From contig DAOUFE010000034.1 in assembly GCA_034430215.1 (NCBI GenBank), positions 1 to 64,000 on the forward strand: 64,000 nt of DNA, given 5' to 3'. A program made the translations under genes and the position numbers. Each line of letters opens with the position of its first letter. Within the stretch, counting starts at the first letter, position 1. The notes under the pieces are model-generated. The model did no database searches. It had not been told where the DNA came from and saw nothing but the letters and a program-made list of their open reading frames with translations. This document shows positions 32,443 to 42,077 of the stretch, piece by piece. The DNA is from UBA4782 sp034430215 (GTDB taxonomy: Bacteria > Chloroflexota > Anaerolineae > Anaerolineales > Anaerolineaceae).

Positions 32443-33555
32443 TTATTCTGTCTTATCAGGGTTTGGCAAAGGCTCCGCCACTACCCTCGTTTTATCAGGA
32501 ACAACTTTTTTGGGCTGTTCCTCCTGTGCTGGTTTCTCAAGTTCAACAGGTTTTTCTTCTTTGGGTGTTTCCTCTGCTTCTATTACTGGCGCAGGGGGTT
32601 CAACACTGCAGAGATCGACACCCATTCTTCCCGTCAACCGGCGATAGAGCAGTACCCAGACAGTGCCTGTGTAGGCTTTGATGCCTGCACCAGCGATGAT
32701 CACCGCTGCCAGATAGATCAGGAAGAATACTCCCGCCACGATCCATCCTACAGTAATCGCCACAGGGTTCTGAACGGCATACCCAATAAATGCAGGTACT
32801 GCCACCAGTAGCATAGGTACGATGAGAATGAGCGTTGCCACGAAGGTCCCGACAAAGACGATCAATGCGGTCAGCAATACCTTCCAGAAGTTCTTCCAGA
32901 GAATATTCCAGCTACGGCGGAAGCCTTCCATGACCTCCATTGAATCCCCAACGATGGCAACCACACCCAGTTCATACCAGGCGGTCATCATCCAATTGAG
33001 TACGATCAATGCCGGTATGATGAAGATCAAGCCACAGAAAAGCGTACCCAGGGTAAGTGCAACGACGGGGATGATCAGGAGCAAACTCAATCCAAAATTG
33101 ATCAGCCACATCAGCAGGGTGAACAGCAGTACTTTCCAGAAGATTTTTACGCCGCTCTTCCATAAACCGCCAAAGGTGAGCTTGTTGTACCCTTCATCGG
33201 CATCCCATGCGCCACGTGCCAGACCACCACGACCAATGGTACGGAGTACAAGGGTCAATAATCCCAGGCAGAAACAGACCACGATGATGACTGCAATCGC
33301 TGCCAGCGCCCACATAAATACCTGCTCTTCATTGATCAGATTATGGAACCAGTGATTTAAGTTGTAGGAGAACTGGTTGAAGTAATGAGGGGCATGATTT
33401 CCATAATCTCCATTACTGAATTGATAACCGCTATTCCCTCCAGCGTTACCTCCTGCGGAGCTAGCCCCACATCCCGCCAGGAATCCAAGGACCCATAATA
33501 CCTTGAATTTTTTAATGATCTTCCAGGCTTTTGAAAATATTTCACCGTAATTCAT
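32443..33555 (-). CDS. Multispanning membrane protein, YciC/DUF-like
   Basis: About 370 residues. An N-terminal MNYGEIFSKAWKIIKKFKVLWVLGFLAG helix, a Gly/Asn/Tyr-rich loop (about 30-70), then five or six further helices to residue 300, with the GMAWEL-like pattern of membrane proteins related to the glycerophosphodiesterase membrane domain. The charged tail is rich in Glu, Lys and Pro and probably cytoplasmic. ATG 33555 is chosen because AAGGAGG lies just upstream; an in-frame TTG at 33576 lacks one. Function unknown. Followed by a strong terminator. Confidence 0.6.
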   Translation of the reverse strand: MNYGEIFSKAWKIIKKFKVLWVLGFLAGCGASSAGGNAGGNSGYQFSNGDYGNHAPHYFNQFSYNLNHWFHNLINEEQVFMWALAAIAVIIVVCFCLGLLTLVLRTIGRGGLARGAWDADEGYNKLTFGGLWKSGVKIFWKVLLFTLLMWLINFGLSLLLIIPVVALTLGTLFCGLIFIIPALIVLNWMMTAWYELGVVAIVGDSMEVMEGFRRSWNILWKNFWKVLLTALIVFVGTFVATLILIVPMLLVAVPAFIGYAVQNPVAITVGWIVAGVFFLIYLAAVIIAGAGIKAYTGTVWVLLYRRLTGRMGVDLCSVEPPAPVIEAEETPKEEKPVELEKPAQEEQPKKVVPDKTRVVAEPLPNPDKTE

Positions 33556-33726
33556 ACTTCCTCCTTCATTTTCCAACCCGCGAAGACCTCGAGGTATTCG
33601 AGCGGGTATATATCCTTTCTATTATTTACGCTGTAAAGCATAGAAAGTTGCAATAAAAGCAATAATATATTTACTATAACCAATTTGTTGGATAATTTAC
33701 CCAGAAAATATTGATAAAAAGTCTAA

Positions 33727-35283
33727 TTATTCCCACTCAATGGTTGCGGGTGGTTTGCTGGTTATATCATACACCACACGGTTCACGCCATTGACCTCAT
33801 TGACAATACGATTCGCAATTCTTGCCAGGAGTTCGTGATCCAATCTTGCCCAATCTGCAGTCATAAAATCCTCTGTGGTTACCGCCCGTAACGCAACTGT
33901 TTCCTGGTAGGTGCGTTGATCACCCATCACCCCCACGGAACGTACAGGCAATAGCACGGCAAAAGCTTGAGAAACACCATTCTGGATCTCTTTTCGGAAG
34001 AGAAGCCCCGCCTGTGCCAGCTCGCTTGTGAAGATGGCGTCTGCCTTGCGCAGGATCGCCACCCTATCCGGATTAACCTCTCCCAGGCAGCGTACTGCCA
34101 ATCCTGGACCAGGGAATGGCTGCCTCCAGACAAGTTCATGCGGTAAACCAAGCGCTTCACCAACAGCGCGCACTTCATCTTTAAAAAGATACCTCAATGG
34201 TTCCACCAATTCAAAATCAAGATCAGGTGGCAATCCACCTACATTATGATGACTTTTAATACGCTGTGCCTGTGAACGATCCGGGGCGCTCGATTCCACC
34301 ACGTCCGGATAGATCGTCCCCTGTACTAAAAAAGGAGGTGTTCCTATCTGCTTTGCCTGTACTTCAAAGGTACGAATAAACGCTTCCCCAATGATACGTC
34401 GCTTATCTTCCGGCTCGATCACTCCAGCCAGCTTTGAAAAGAATGTCTGGCTGGCATCAACTACATGCAGCCGGGCTCTGAGATTTTTTATAAAGGCAGT
34501 TTCAACCTGCTCTCGTTCACCCTCTCGCAGCAAGCCGGTATCTACAAAAACTGCATCCAGTTGATCGCCAACCGCTTTGAGCGTCAAAGCTGTCGCAACA
34601 CTCGAATCCACTCCTCCACTGACCGCAGACAAGACTTTTCTTTTGCCTACCTGTGCCCTTATGGCGGTAACGCATTGCTCGATCATGGATTGCGGCGTCC
34701 ACTGCTGGTTCAATCCACAAATGTTCAACACAAAACGTTCCAGTATCTGCATCCCGTGCTGAGTATGCCTTACTTCTGGGTGAAACTGCAGACCATAATA
34801 TTTTCGTGCTTCGTCACTCATGGCAGCGATCGGGCTGTGATTGCTTCCTGCCAGGATAGTAAAACCGGATGGCACTACTTCAATCCGGTCACCGTGCGAC
34901 ATCCAAACCTGAAGGTCGTTTTCAAGGATCAATGGATTTTGTCTATTAACATGGATCTCTGCCAGACCATACTCACGCTTGCCTGAAGCAGCTACATTGC
35001 CCCCCAACGCCTGCGTCAACGCCTGCATGCCATAGCAAATTCCCAATATAGGCAGCCCACTCTCCAGAATATAAGAAGGCAAGAAAGGTGCATCCTTTTC
35101 GTATGCAGAGGCAGGTCCACCGGAAAGAATGAACGCCTTTGGCTGTATTGTAAGAACTTTAGCTGGATCCGTGTTCCAGGGGAATAATTCACAATACACC
35201 TGCAGTTCACGCACACGCCGTGCAATCAACTGGCTGTACTGCGAACCGAAATCCAAAATAGCTATGGCATCAGGTCTCGACAT
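33727..35283 (-). CDS. guaA: GMP synthase (glutamine-hydrolysing)
   Basis: Converts XMP to GMP using ATP and glutamine. The N-terminal glutamine amidotransferase has LGICYGMQALTQ with the catalytic Cys (near residue 81) and LQFHPEVRHT with the His and Glu. The ATP pyrophosphatase domain carries SAVSGGVDSSVAT (P-loop). The C-terminal dimerisation domain ends with VVYDITSKPPATIEWE, the family's hallmark end. Length 518 is typical. It follows xpt by 17 bases in one operon. Confidence 0.97.
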   Translation of the reverse strand: MSRPDAIAILDFGSQYSQLIARRVRELQVYCELFPWNTDPAKVLTIQPKAFILSGGPASAYEKDAPFLPSYILESGLPILGICYGMQALTQALGGNVAASGKREYGLAEIHVNRQNPLILENDLQVWMSHGDRIEVVPSGFTILAGSNHSPIAAMSDEARKYYGLQFHPEVRHTQHGMQILERFVLNICGLNQQWTPQSMIEQCVTAIRAQVGKRKVLSAVSGGVDSSVATALTLKAVGDQLDAVFVDTGLLREGEREQVETAFIKNLRARLHVVDASQTFFSKLAGVIEPEDKRRIIGEAFIRTFEVQAKQIGTPPFLVQGTIYPDVVESSAPDRSQAQRIKSHHNVGGLPPDLDFELVEPLRYLFKDEVRAVGEALGLPHELVWRQPFPGPGLAVRCLGEVNPDRVAILRKADAIFTSELAQAGLLFRKEIQNGVSQAFAVLLPVRSVGVMGDQRTYQETVALRAVTTEDFMTADWARLDHELLARIANRIVNEVNGVNRVVYDITSKPPATIEWE

Positions 35284-35300
35284 GATAATTACATTTTTTG

Positions 35301-35873
35301 CTAATCAGCTATTTCGATCTTGCCATCATCCAAAGAAGTGATGGTCACCAGAGATTCAATCGGAATTTTGAGATAAGCAAGAGCATCACGCCCACCTTCG
35401 AAAGTCTTTTCAATGAGAGTGCCGATCCCTACCATTTTAGCGCCTGCTGTGGTGGCCAATTGCACCAACCCTAATATTGTGGCACCTGAAGCAAGAAAAT
35501 CATCAATAATCAGAACTTTTTCTCCCCTTTTCAGGTATTCAGGAGAGACAATAAGCTCTACCATACGTTTTTTCGTGTGAGAAGGAGCCAGGGTAAGGTA
35601 AACCTGGTCGGGCATGGTAACAGGTTTGCTTTTACGGGCATAAACTACCGGTATATTCAGGAATTTTGCTGTCATGAGTGCTGGAGCAATTCCAGAAATT
35701 TCAGCAGTAAGAACCTTGGTTGCGCCAACATTAGCAAAGCGTTGCGCAAGTTCCTTTCCGCAAGCTTCCATGAGAATTGGATCGACCTGGTGATTGATGA
35801 AACTATCTACCTTTAGAATACCTCCACCCAGGTTTTGACCTTTAGAGAGGATGCGTTCTTTTAATTCGTTCAT
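35301..35873 (-). CDS. xpt: Xanthine phosphoribosyltransferase
   Basis: Salvages xanthine to XMP, the substrate of GuaA encoded next. The family's start is evident: MNELKERILSKGQNLGGGILKVDSFINHQVDP, and the PRPP-binding loop is KVLIIDDFLASGAT (about 123-136). Length 190 is normal. The upstream region is only about 90 bases and I find no purine riboswitch there, in contrast to xpt of many Bacillota; TACAAT on the minus strand near 35905 may be its -10 box. Confidence 0.95.
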   Translation of the reverse strand: MNELKERILSKGQNLGGGILKVDSFINHQVDPILMEACGKELAQRFANVGATKVLTAEISGIAPALMTAKFLNIPVVYARKSKPVTMPDQVYLTLAPSHTKKRMVELIVSPEYLKRGEKVLIIDDFLASGATILGLVQLATTAGAKMVGIGTLIEKTFEGGRDALAYLKIPIESLVTITSLDDGKIEIAD

Positions 35874-35966
35874 TATTTCCTTCTCCGAAATGTTTGATTA
35901 GGCATTGTACTATAAGTTAGAAATTATAGATGAGATTGTCTATACACGCTTTTGATAGGTTTATTT

Positions 35967-38369
35967 TCATGGGTTGATAATCGGTATGAACAATCCACTA
36001 CTAAATGTTGCCGTGCTAGAGACAGAGCTGAATGTTCCAGTGCCATAAGAGTTCACCCCAGCCACCCGGTAATAGTAGGTAGTACCGTTGGTCAACTCAT
36101 AATTCACAAAACTGATCATGTCTGCCTGAGTGGTACCAACCAGCGTCCAACCGGAGCTCCCGTTTGGTGAGCGTTCAATGCGGTAAGAAGTCTCATCATC
36201 CAGAATATCATTCCATGACAACTGAATGGATGAGATCGAGCGCGCTTCTGCAAGCAAACCAGTCACCTGAGGAGGTACCCCGCAGGTTTTTGTGCTGCCA
36301 GAAGCAGACGAATACTGGTAGATCGAAGACCAGTCGGCATCGCGTGCGGTTACGAATGCCAGAACCCGATACTGATAGCTTGTACCACAAGATAATGGAT
36401 AATCTTCGTAACTTGTGACATTACTGCCTAATTGGGCAATCTGCGTCCACGAAGAACCATTCCATCGTAGTATTCGAAAACCATCTTCATTCGGGCTGTT
36501 ATCCACCCAGGTGAGACGAAGCCGCCTTTGTGACATGGGGGTGATGGTTAAACCACCCGGCGCACAAACTACGGTATTTTCACTGGCAGTATTACTCGGC
36601 ATGGAATCACCAATAGCATCAAAAGCAAACACTCGATACTGGTAGGTCGTACTGCAGGTTAATCCTGTATTGGTGTAGGTGGTGGTGTTGGCTGCAACCT
36701 GAGCGATCTGTGTCCAGCTTGTACTGCCAGATGGCGCCCGTTCAATCCTGAACCCGTTTTCATTATCACTGGCATCTGTCCAGGTCAGTTTAATGGCAGT
36801 TGTCGAGGTTGCTGCAGCCTGCAGATTAGTGGGTGGTTCCAAACATGGATTGGTTGAAGCTGTGATTACATTGGAATATGCAGAAGATCCATTATGGTTG
36901 TATGCCCTTACCCGGTATCGGTAAGTGGTGTCACAGGTCAGGCTGGTATTGTTAAAACTGATTGCATTCGCTGGAGTCACACCGATCTCTGCGAAATCTC
37001 CTGTAGGGGTTGCACGTTCGACCTTAAATCCAATTTCATTATTACTGGAATCCGCCCACCCAAGTTGAATGCTCTCCCGCGTAGAAGATGTGACTGTCAG
37101 GCTTTCGGGCGCACTTGGACCCGGTCCATCTTTAAAATTGGCAACAAGTACCCGGGTATTATTCAAAGTCAGGTGATTGTCGGCTGAATCAGTGGCGTTC
37201 GCTGGTTCACCAGTACGCCAACCATTATAATAAACAGCAGGGTTGGAGAAGAAATTGATGCCGATACATGGTGTATTCTTGCAGGCATATGCCATAATCG
37301 TGTAATAATATCCATCTTCTCTTTTTCCAAAAGAGTAAGAAAAAGCCCCTTTTGACCCACCAGCAGTTTCACGGTCATGCTGCCCTCCCATGTTATGACC
37401 CATTTCATGTGACATGGTATACCCGCCTGGCTCGCAATCCACTGCAACCACACTGAAACCGTATGGTGAAAAATCGTATGCTCCACTGGCAAAATTGGAA
37501 TCCATCAACCATCCCAATCCACAATACCCCCCTTTGTCGATCAGCATTACTACCAGGTCTGCCTTGTAGGTGTTGCGCCAGGTATGTACCTGATCAATGA
37601 CATCATCACTCTTTGTCAGGTGATTCAATATCGTGTTCCAATCATAGGGGCTTTCGTCATAGGAAATTTCGCTGGTATATACCAGGTTGACACGTTGAAT
37701 GATATTGCTATTCGCATACCCTTCATTGGTTTCGTTCATCACCAGGTTGATCAAAGATTGAATGGCGTTCGTTCCTCCAGCAGCATATCTGGCAGCGGGA
37801 GTATAAACCACCATTACATCGATCTGCCCTCCGTCATCATCCCCGGTTACCATCCCCGATACTGGAGATAGGACATCTGGTGATATGCTAGGAAGTTGGG
37901 CTGGGAGACCTGCCAGGTTCACCTGCTGCACCATATGTAGTTCCTGGTCTACAGGTTTGATGATATAGGTGGCATCGGGCAGGCTTATCTTTCCATTAAG
38001 GCTATCTCCCACTAACGAAAGGTAAACTTCACTTTCGGGAATACCACTGACTTTGCCGGTCAACACCACCCCTCCATCTTTAGGAAAATCCCTAGCGGTG
38101 AGGTTGATCAAAAATTCTGCATCAAAAAAGAGTTGTGCATGAATCTGGCTTTGTTCCCACTCGGCAGCATATTCAATAACCGAATAGTCAATATAAACCT
38201 GCTGGCTACGAGAAACCATGGGATTCATGGCGATTTCCAAAGATTCCACCGCAGGTCCAGGGATGATCAGTTCAGGAATTTGTGTAGACTGAGCTTGCGC
38301 GACTTCAGGCGCAATGAAGCCCGATATTAGGAAAAACAATAGAATAGACGTCAGTACTGTTTTCTTCAA
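35967..38369 (-). CDS. Secreted metzincin metalloprotease with four fibronectin III domains
   Basis: An 800-residue exported protein. Signal peptide 1-26 (cleavage after AQA), a pro-like region to about 180, and a catalytic domain (about 184-410) with the extended zinc motif HEMGHNMGGQHD (321-332) and a Met-turn candidate YTIMAYAC (356-363), typical of reprolysin-like M12B enzymes. Four FN3 modules follow (about 418-507, 510-602, 604-697, 698-790), each with a WTD/WAD-type strand and YRVRAY-like core. The end SGLFIPIINP resembles surface-attachment tails of Chloroflexota exoproteins. It probably digests extracellular protein. Monocistronic. Confidence 0.92.
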   Translation of the reverse strand: MKKTVLTSILLFFLISGFIAPEVAQAQSTQIPELIIPGPAVESLEIAMNPMVSRSQQVYIDYSVIEYAAEWEQSQIHAQLFFDAEFLINLTARDFPKDGGVVLTGKVSGIPESEVYLSLVGDSLNGKISLPDATYIIKPVDQELHMVQQVNLAGLPAQLPSISPDVLSPVSGMVTGDDDGGQIDVMVVYTPAARYAAGGTNAIQSLINLVMNETNEGYANSNIIQRVNLVYTSEISYDESPYDWNTILNHLTKSDDVIDQVHTWRNTYKADLVVMLIDKGGYCGLGWLMDSNFASGAYDFSPYGFSVVAVDCEPGGYTMSHEMGHNMGGQHDRETAGGSKGAFSYSFGKREDGYYYTIMAYACKNTPCIGINFFSNPAVYYNGWRTGEPANATDSADNHLTLNNTRVLVANFKDGPGPSAPESLTVTSSTRESIQLGWADSSNNEIGFKVERATPTGDFAEIGVTPANAISFNNTSLTCDTTYRYRVRAYNHNGSSAYSNVITASTNPCLEPPTNLQAAATSTTAIKLTWTDASDNENGFRIERAPSGSTSWTQIAQVAANTTTYTNTGLTCSTTYQYRVFAFDAIGDSMPSNTASENTVVCAPGGLTITPMSQRRLRLTWVDNSPNEDGFRILRWNGSSWTQIAQLGSNVTSYEDYPLSCGTSYQYRVLAFVTARDADWSSIYQYSSASGSTKTCGVPPQVTGLLAEARSISSIQLSWNDILDDETSYRIERSPNGSSGWTLVGTTQADMISFVNYELTNGTTYYYRVAGVNSYGTGTFSSVSSTATFSSGLFIPIINP

Positions 38370-38440
38370 AATATGTTAAACCTTTGATAGGGTTTCCATA
38401 GGTCTACTGTAACATACTCTGAAGTGGATTTTTCAGGTTG

Positions 38441-39016
38441 TTAACCGATCGTAAAGTTGCCCTTCCAGGGGAGTACAACAGGGTCTGCATTTTTGGGCAC
38501 GTAGTTATATGCCTGTTTTAACGGAAAACCGTGGACTTTGCAGATTAAGGATGCAATCGTCATCCCATGAGAAACCACCAGCACTCGTTCATCGGGATGT
38601 GCGGCTGCAATATCATTTACTGCTTCTATCATACGTTCTGCCAGTTCACTATAATTCTCTGAGCCAGGAGGGGCAACTTTTTCGGGATCTTCTTCTCTTT
38701 TTCTTAAGAGCTCAGGATATTCTTCTTCCACTTCCTGCCAGGTCAGTCCTTCCCAAATACCCAGGTTAATCTCTTTCAATCTCTCATCGCAGTGTATCTG
38801 AACATTTTTACCTTCCATCAGAATGGCTGCTGTCTGAAAAGCACGGATCGCCGGGCTTGAATACACGGCTGCAAATTTGTTCCCATCCAGCTTTGCTGCC
38901 AGCTTTTTTGCCTGATCGATTCCACACTCATTCAAGGGTTGGTCGATCGACCCTTGAATTCTTCCTTCGGCGTTCCAATCCGTTTGCCCGTGCCTGATAA
39001 GCCATAATTCTGTCAT
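38441..39016 (-). CDS. Histidine phosphatase family protein
   Basis: About 191 residues. The catalytic LWLIRHGQTDWNAEGRIQG (RHG motif) begins at residue 4, with LNECGIDQAKKLA, a second catalytic segment VLVVSHGMTIASLI, and the usual LKEINLGIWEGLTWQEV between them. The family covers phosphoglycerate mutase-like phosphatases, including alpha-ribazole phosphatase (CobC); the exact substrate is open. ATG 39016 is chosen over a GTG two codons upstream; GAGGTG lies just before. Confidence 0.9.
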   Translation of the reverse strand: MTELWLIRHGQTDWNAEGRIQGSIDQPLNECGIDQAKKLAAKLDGNKFAAVYSSPAIRAFQTAAILMEGKNVQIHCDERLKEINLGIWEGLTWQEVEEEYPELLRKREEDPEKVAPPGSENYSELAERMIEAVNDIAAAHPDERVLVVSHGMTIASLICKVHGFPLKQAYNYVPKNADPVVLPWKGNFTIG

Positions 39017-39040
39017 GATCACCTCGTAATACGAAGGGGT

Positions 39041-39049
39041 ATTGTACCA
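39041..39049 (-). promoter_or_regulatory. Extended -10 promoter of the histidine phosphatase gene
   Basis: On the minus strand TGGTACAAT, an extended -10 box, lies 24 bases upstream of the ATG. Confidence 0.5.
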
Positions 39050-39052
39050 GAA

Positions 39053-40525
39053 TCAAGGCAACCAGAGCGGATAAAATTCATTAGCCAGATTGTTCAAAAC
39101 ACGCAATTGATCATCCCCTGTATTGGTCATTAGGTATAGCTGAAATACACCAATCGCATCTCGATCAGAGATAAAGAGAATTTCGCTGCCATCCGGTGAC
39201 CAGGCTGGCTGGCGATCATCTGACCGGTTATTGGTCAACATGGTTTGTGTTGTAGAAGTGAAATCAAACAAATATATTTCCCAATCCCCTTCAATCAGAC
39301 GAGAAAATGCCAGAGTATTCCCATTCGGCGAAACTCTCACATCGGCTTCGGTTTCTACGCTGGTGAAAATATTTTGCGGAACGGGAGGTTCAGCAGGGGG
39401 AAACTTACCCTCGAAAACGATTTTCATGGGGTCTCCATCACGAATGAACACTATCCCCATACTGGACCAATCCGGTTGGGTATCCATCTCAACCCCACTG
39501 GTCAGTTGAAATGGTACTGCAGATGGGTCTTTCACGTCGATCATGTATAGATCAGCATCTCCTGCATTTTCATTACTGAAGACTATCCAATTCCCGTTGG
39601 GAGAAAAAGATGGAGAAGAATTCAGACCTTCTGGAAGGGCATTCAACAACAAGGGTTCTGGATAGGGAGTAGAGCTGATATCGAGCCAGCACAAACCTGT
39701 TACTTCTGGCTCTCCACACAAGCCAGAAAAAATGAGACTGTTTCCATCAGGAGAAATATCACTGACTATACTATCTCCATCTGAATGATGGTATACCAGT
39801 TGCCTACTGGAAGAAGCCGTTCCATATAAGCCCTCCAGCCAGATGTTTCTGACCTCACCAGAACTCGCGGGAGCGGAATAGATCACCCAATCAGGTGTAA
39901 CGGTTGGCGTGGGTGAAGGTGTCGGTGTACTGCTAACCGTTGGAGTATGGGTCACGGTTGAAGTCTGGGTCTCTGTAGCAGTATGAGTAACTGTTGGAGT
40001 AGGCGTTACTGTAGGTGTTTTCGTGATGCTTGGGGTTGGCGTGATTGTTTTCGTAAGGGTGACAGTTTCAGTCATAACCCGCTGGGTATAAGTCTTTGTT
40101 GGAGTCCGTGACCGGTAATAGATGGACGTTCGAGTAGGGTATTTTATGATCCCATAAGTGGCAGTTCGGGTGCGCGTTGGTGTTTTTGGCACACCACTTT
40201 CTGTGACTTGCTGTGTGGTTATTGATGTAGGATAGTATGTCTTTCCTTTTATTTCTGTGGGGTAATAGGTGCCTAAAGTGGCAGCAGCAATGCGTGTCTG
40301 TTGTAAAACCTGGCTTGTTTCAGTTGCAAAATCGTATGGATCCCTCCAAACCAGTGTAGGGGTGAGTGTTTTCGTTGATTTTTCAACCTTTGGATTGGCT
40401 TCTGTTACTGGTTGGGAAAGAGAACAGGCAAGAAGTGCCCATAACATTCCCCCTAGAAGAAGAATGAATCCATTTCGACGGGATATTTTAAAATACCGAT
40501 TGGATCCTGCTTTTTTTTCTTCCAT
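39053..40525 (-). CDS. Lipoprotein with TolB-like beta-propeller and long Thr/Pro linker
   Basis: About 490 residues. A membrane-directing stretch (GFILLLGGMLWALLACSLS) ends in a lipobox Cys near residue 34. A Thr/Pro/Ser-rich linker follows (about 110-210) with repeated TPT and TVT units. The C-terminal part is a WD40/TolB-like propeller with repeats such as SDISPDGNSLIFSG, PSFSPNGNWIVFSN, VRVSPNGNTLAFSR and PAWSPDGSEILFISDRD. The protein presents a propeller on the outer surface, perhaps for protein or glycan binding. ATG 40525 is chosen because a TATAAT (40543-40538) lies 12 bases upstream on the minus strand. Confidence 0.85.
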   Translation of the reverse strand: MEEKKAGSNRYFKISRRNGFILLLGGMLWALLACSLSQPVTEANPKVEKSTKTLTPTLVWRDPYDFATETSQVLQQTRIAAATLGTYYPTEIKGKTYYPTSITTQQVTESGVPKTPTRTRTATYGIIKYPTRTSIYYRSRTPTKTYTQRVMTETVTLTKTITPTPSITKTPTVTPTPTVTHTATETQTSTVTHTPTVSSTPTPSPTPTVTPDWVIYSAPASSGEVRNIWLEGLYGTASSSRQLVYHHSDGDSIVSDISPDGNSLIFSGLCGEPEVTGLCWLDISSTPYPEPLLLNALPEGLNSSPSFSPNGNWIVFSNENAGDADLYMIDVKDPSAVPFQLTSGVEMDTQPDWSSMGIVFIRDGDPMKIVFEGKFPPAEPPVPQNIFTSVETEADVRVSPNGNTLAFSRLIEGDWEIYLFDFTSTTQTMLTNNRSDDRQPAWSPDGSEILFISDRDAIGVFQLYLMTNTGDDQLRVLNNLANEFYPLWLP

Positions 40526-40612
40526 TCTGTACAATCCATTATAACGATTTCCGCACAATGTGAAAGCCAAAAAGTGATCTCAACTTGGGTTAAAAAGCGG
40601 CTTTCCTCTGCA

Positions 40613-40621
40613 TGGTATAAT
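40613..40621 (+). promoter_or_regulatory. Extended -10 promoter of the DsbA-like gene
   Basis: TGGTATAAT ends exactly six bases before the ATG at 40628, so the first transcribed base should be the A of the start codon. Confidence 0.6.
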
Positions 40622-40627
40622 CTCGCC

Positions 40628-41332
40628 ATGGAACAAAATCCCCATCCCCCTTCTGATGAAATGCAAAAAAATGATCAACAACCAGGTTTTTCTAGTACCT
40701 GGAACTACTATTTACTGGTTTTCTTGATGCTGGCTGCTGGTATTGCCCTTGGATATATCATATGGGGCAGACAGGCTGCAGTTAACCCAAACTTAAGCGA
40801 CAAAGAGCTTTTTATGCAAGCCCTTATCGATGATGACCCATCGTTAGGACCAATTGATGCCCCGGTCACCATCGTTGAATTCAGTGATTTCGAATGTCCC
40901 TATTGCAGGCAATGGCATCAAGAAGTCTGGCCACAAATCGAAGCCGCTTACAACGGTAAAGTACGATTGATCTTTCGAGATTTCCCTCTTACCCAGATTC
41001 ACAGCAACGCCATGAGCGCTGCCATCGCCGCAAATTGTGCGGCTGTACAAAATAAGTATTGGGAATACCATGACCTTATTTATAAGGGAGATATCGAACT
41101 CAGCCCGCTTGCCTATGAAGCATTTGTCACACAGTTGAATATGAATCTGGATTCATTTACACAATGTCAAAAGCGAGTGGATATTCAGACAGAAATCCAA
41201 CAAGACATGGAATTTGCTGGAATGATCGGCGTTGAAGGCACCCCTACATTCTTTGTGAACGGATATCGTTTGGTGGGTGCTCAACCATTTGAAGAATTTA
41301 AAAAAGTCATCGATACTATTTTGTCACAATAA
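40628..41332 (+). CDS. Membrane-anchored DsbA-like thioredoxin-fold protein
   Basis: About 234 residues. A short charged N-terminus, one membrane helix (about 27-48, NYYLLVFLMLAAGIALGYIIW), then a DsbA/thioredoxin-4 domain outside the membrane. The active site is FSDFECPYCRQWHQE (CPYC), and the cis-Pro loop is GVEGTPTFFVNG. It would form or reshuffle disulfide bonds in exported proteins. The open frame reaches back to 40574, but the -10 box there shows the mRNA begins at 40628. Divergent from the propeller lipoprotein. Confidence 0.9.
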   Translation: MEQNPHPPSDEMQKNDQQPGFSSTWNYYLLVFLMLAAGIALGYIIWGRQAAVNPNLSDKELFMQALIDDDPSLGPIDAPVTIVEFSDFECPYCRQWHQEVWPQIEAAYNGKVRLIFRDFPLTQIHSNAMSAAIAANCAAVQNKYWEYHDLIYKGDIELSPLAYEAFVTQLNMNLDSFTQCQKRVDIQTEIQQDMEFAGMIGVEGTPTFFVNGYRLVGAQPFEEFKKVIDTILSQ

Positions 41333-41357
41333 GCCAATCAATACCAGGAGGGAACCA

Positions 41358-42011
41358 ATGCCTAAAAAATTTGTAGTTGTGGCAGGGAATATTGGAGTAG
41401 GCAAGTCAACCCTGGTGCAAATGTTAAGTGAACGGTTAGGGTTTCAACCATTTTATGAACCGGTGACAGAAAATCCTTATTTGCCAGATTTCTACCGGGA
41501 AATGGATACATGGGGATTTCACTCCCAGGTTTTCTTTCTTTCGCATCGCCTGATCCTCCATCAGGAAGTCTTACGTTTTCCTTCTTCAGCAATCCAGGAT
41601 CGTTCTATTTATGAAGATGCAGAGGTTTTTGCATATAACCTCTTTCTTCAAGGTCATTTAAGTCAGCGCGATTATGAAACATATTCCACACTATACCATG
41701 CTACTGCCAGCCTTCTCCCTCCTCCTGATCTGGTCATCTATCTAAAGGCATCTGTCGATACTTTGATCAAACGCATTTCTCTGCGCAGTCGTGATTATGA
41801 ACGAACCATCAGCAGCGCCTATCTGGAACAGTTGAACCAGCTTTATTCCACCTGGATAGATAAATTTACCCTGTGCCCGGTTTTAACCGTTCCAGCAGAT
41901 AACCTGGATTATGTGAAGCAATCCAGACATTTTGATCTGGTTGTTCAAAAGGTGCAACAAAAACTTACCGGAAAAGAAGAAGTTATCTTTTCTGATGAAG
42001 AGGTTGCATAA
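41358..42011 (+). CDS. Deoxynucleoside kinase
   Basis: About 217 residues. Phosphorylates deoxynucleosides for dNTP salvage. P-loop VAGNIGVGKSTL at the N-terminus, then EPVTENPYLPDFY, the QDRSIYEDAEVFA segment with the catalytic DRS, and RISLRSRDYER (lid arginines). It belongs to the dCK/dGK family found as pairs in Bacillota. GGAGGG precedes ATG 41358 by six bases; the frame open upstream overlaps the DsbA-like gene. A second kinase of the family sits at 43939 on the other strand, with the origin-like region between them. Confidence 0.92.
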   Translation: MPKKFVVVAGNIGVGKSTLVQMLSERLGFQPFYEPVTENPYLPDFYREMDTWGFHSQVFFLSHRLILHQEVLRFPSSAIQDRSIYEDAEVFAYNLFLQGHLSQRDYETYSTLYHATASLLPPPDLVIYLKASVDTLIKRISLRSRDYERTISSAYLEQLNQLYSTWIDKFTLCPVLTVPADNLDYVKQSRHFDLVVQKVQQKLTGKEEVIFSDEEVA

Positions 42012-42077
42012 ATTTTTACAAGTAAATAGAGATCACCCGTATTAATAAAGAGCGACTGCTTCTCCTGCAATAAAAAA

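Noticed and set aside
35874..35966. Purine riboswitch upstream of xpt
   Set aside because: The gap is under 100 bases and shows neither the three-helix layout nor the conserved core bases.
39900..40070. Short tandem repeats as a CRISPR or minisatellite
   Set aside because: They encode Thr/Pro units of a lipoprotein linker with varied codons, not identical spaced repeats.
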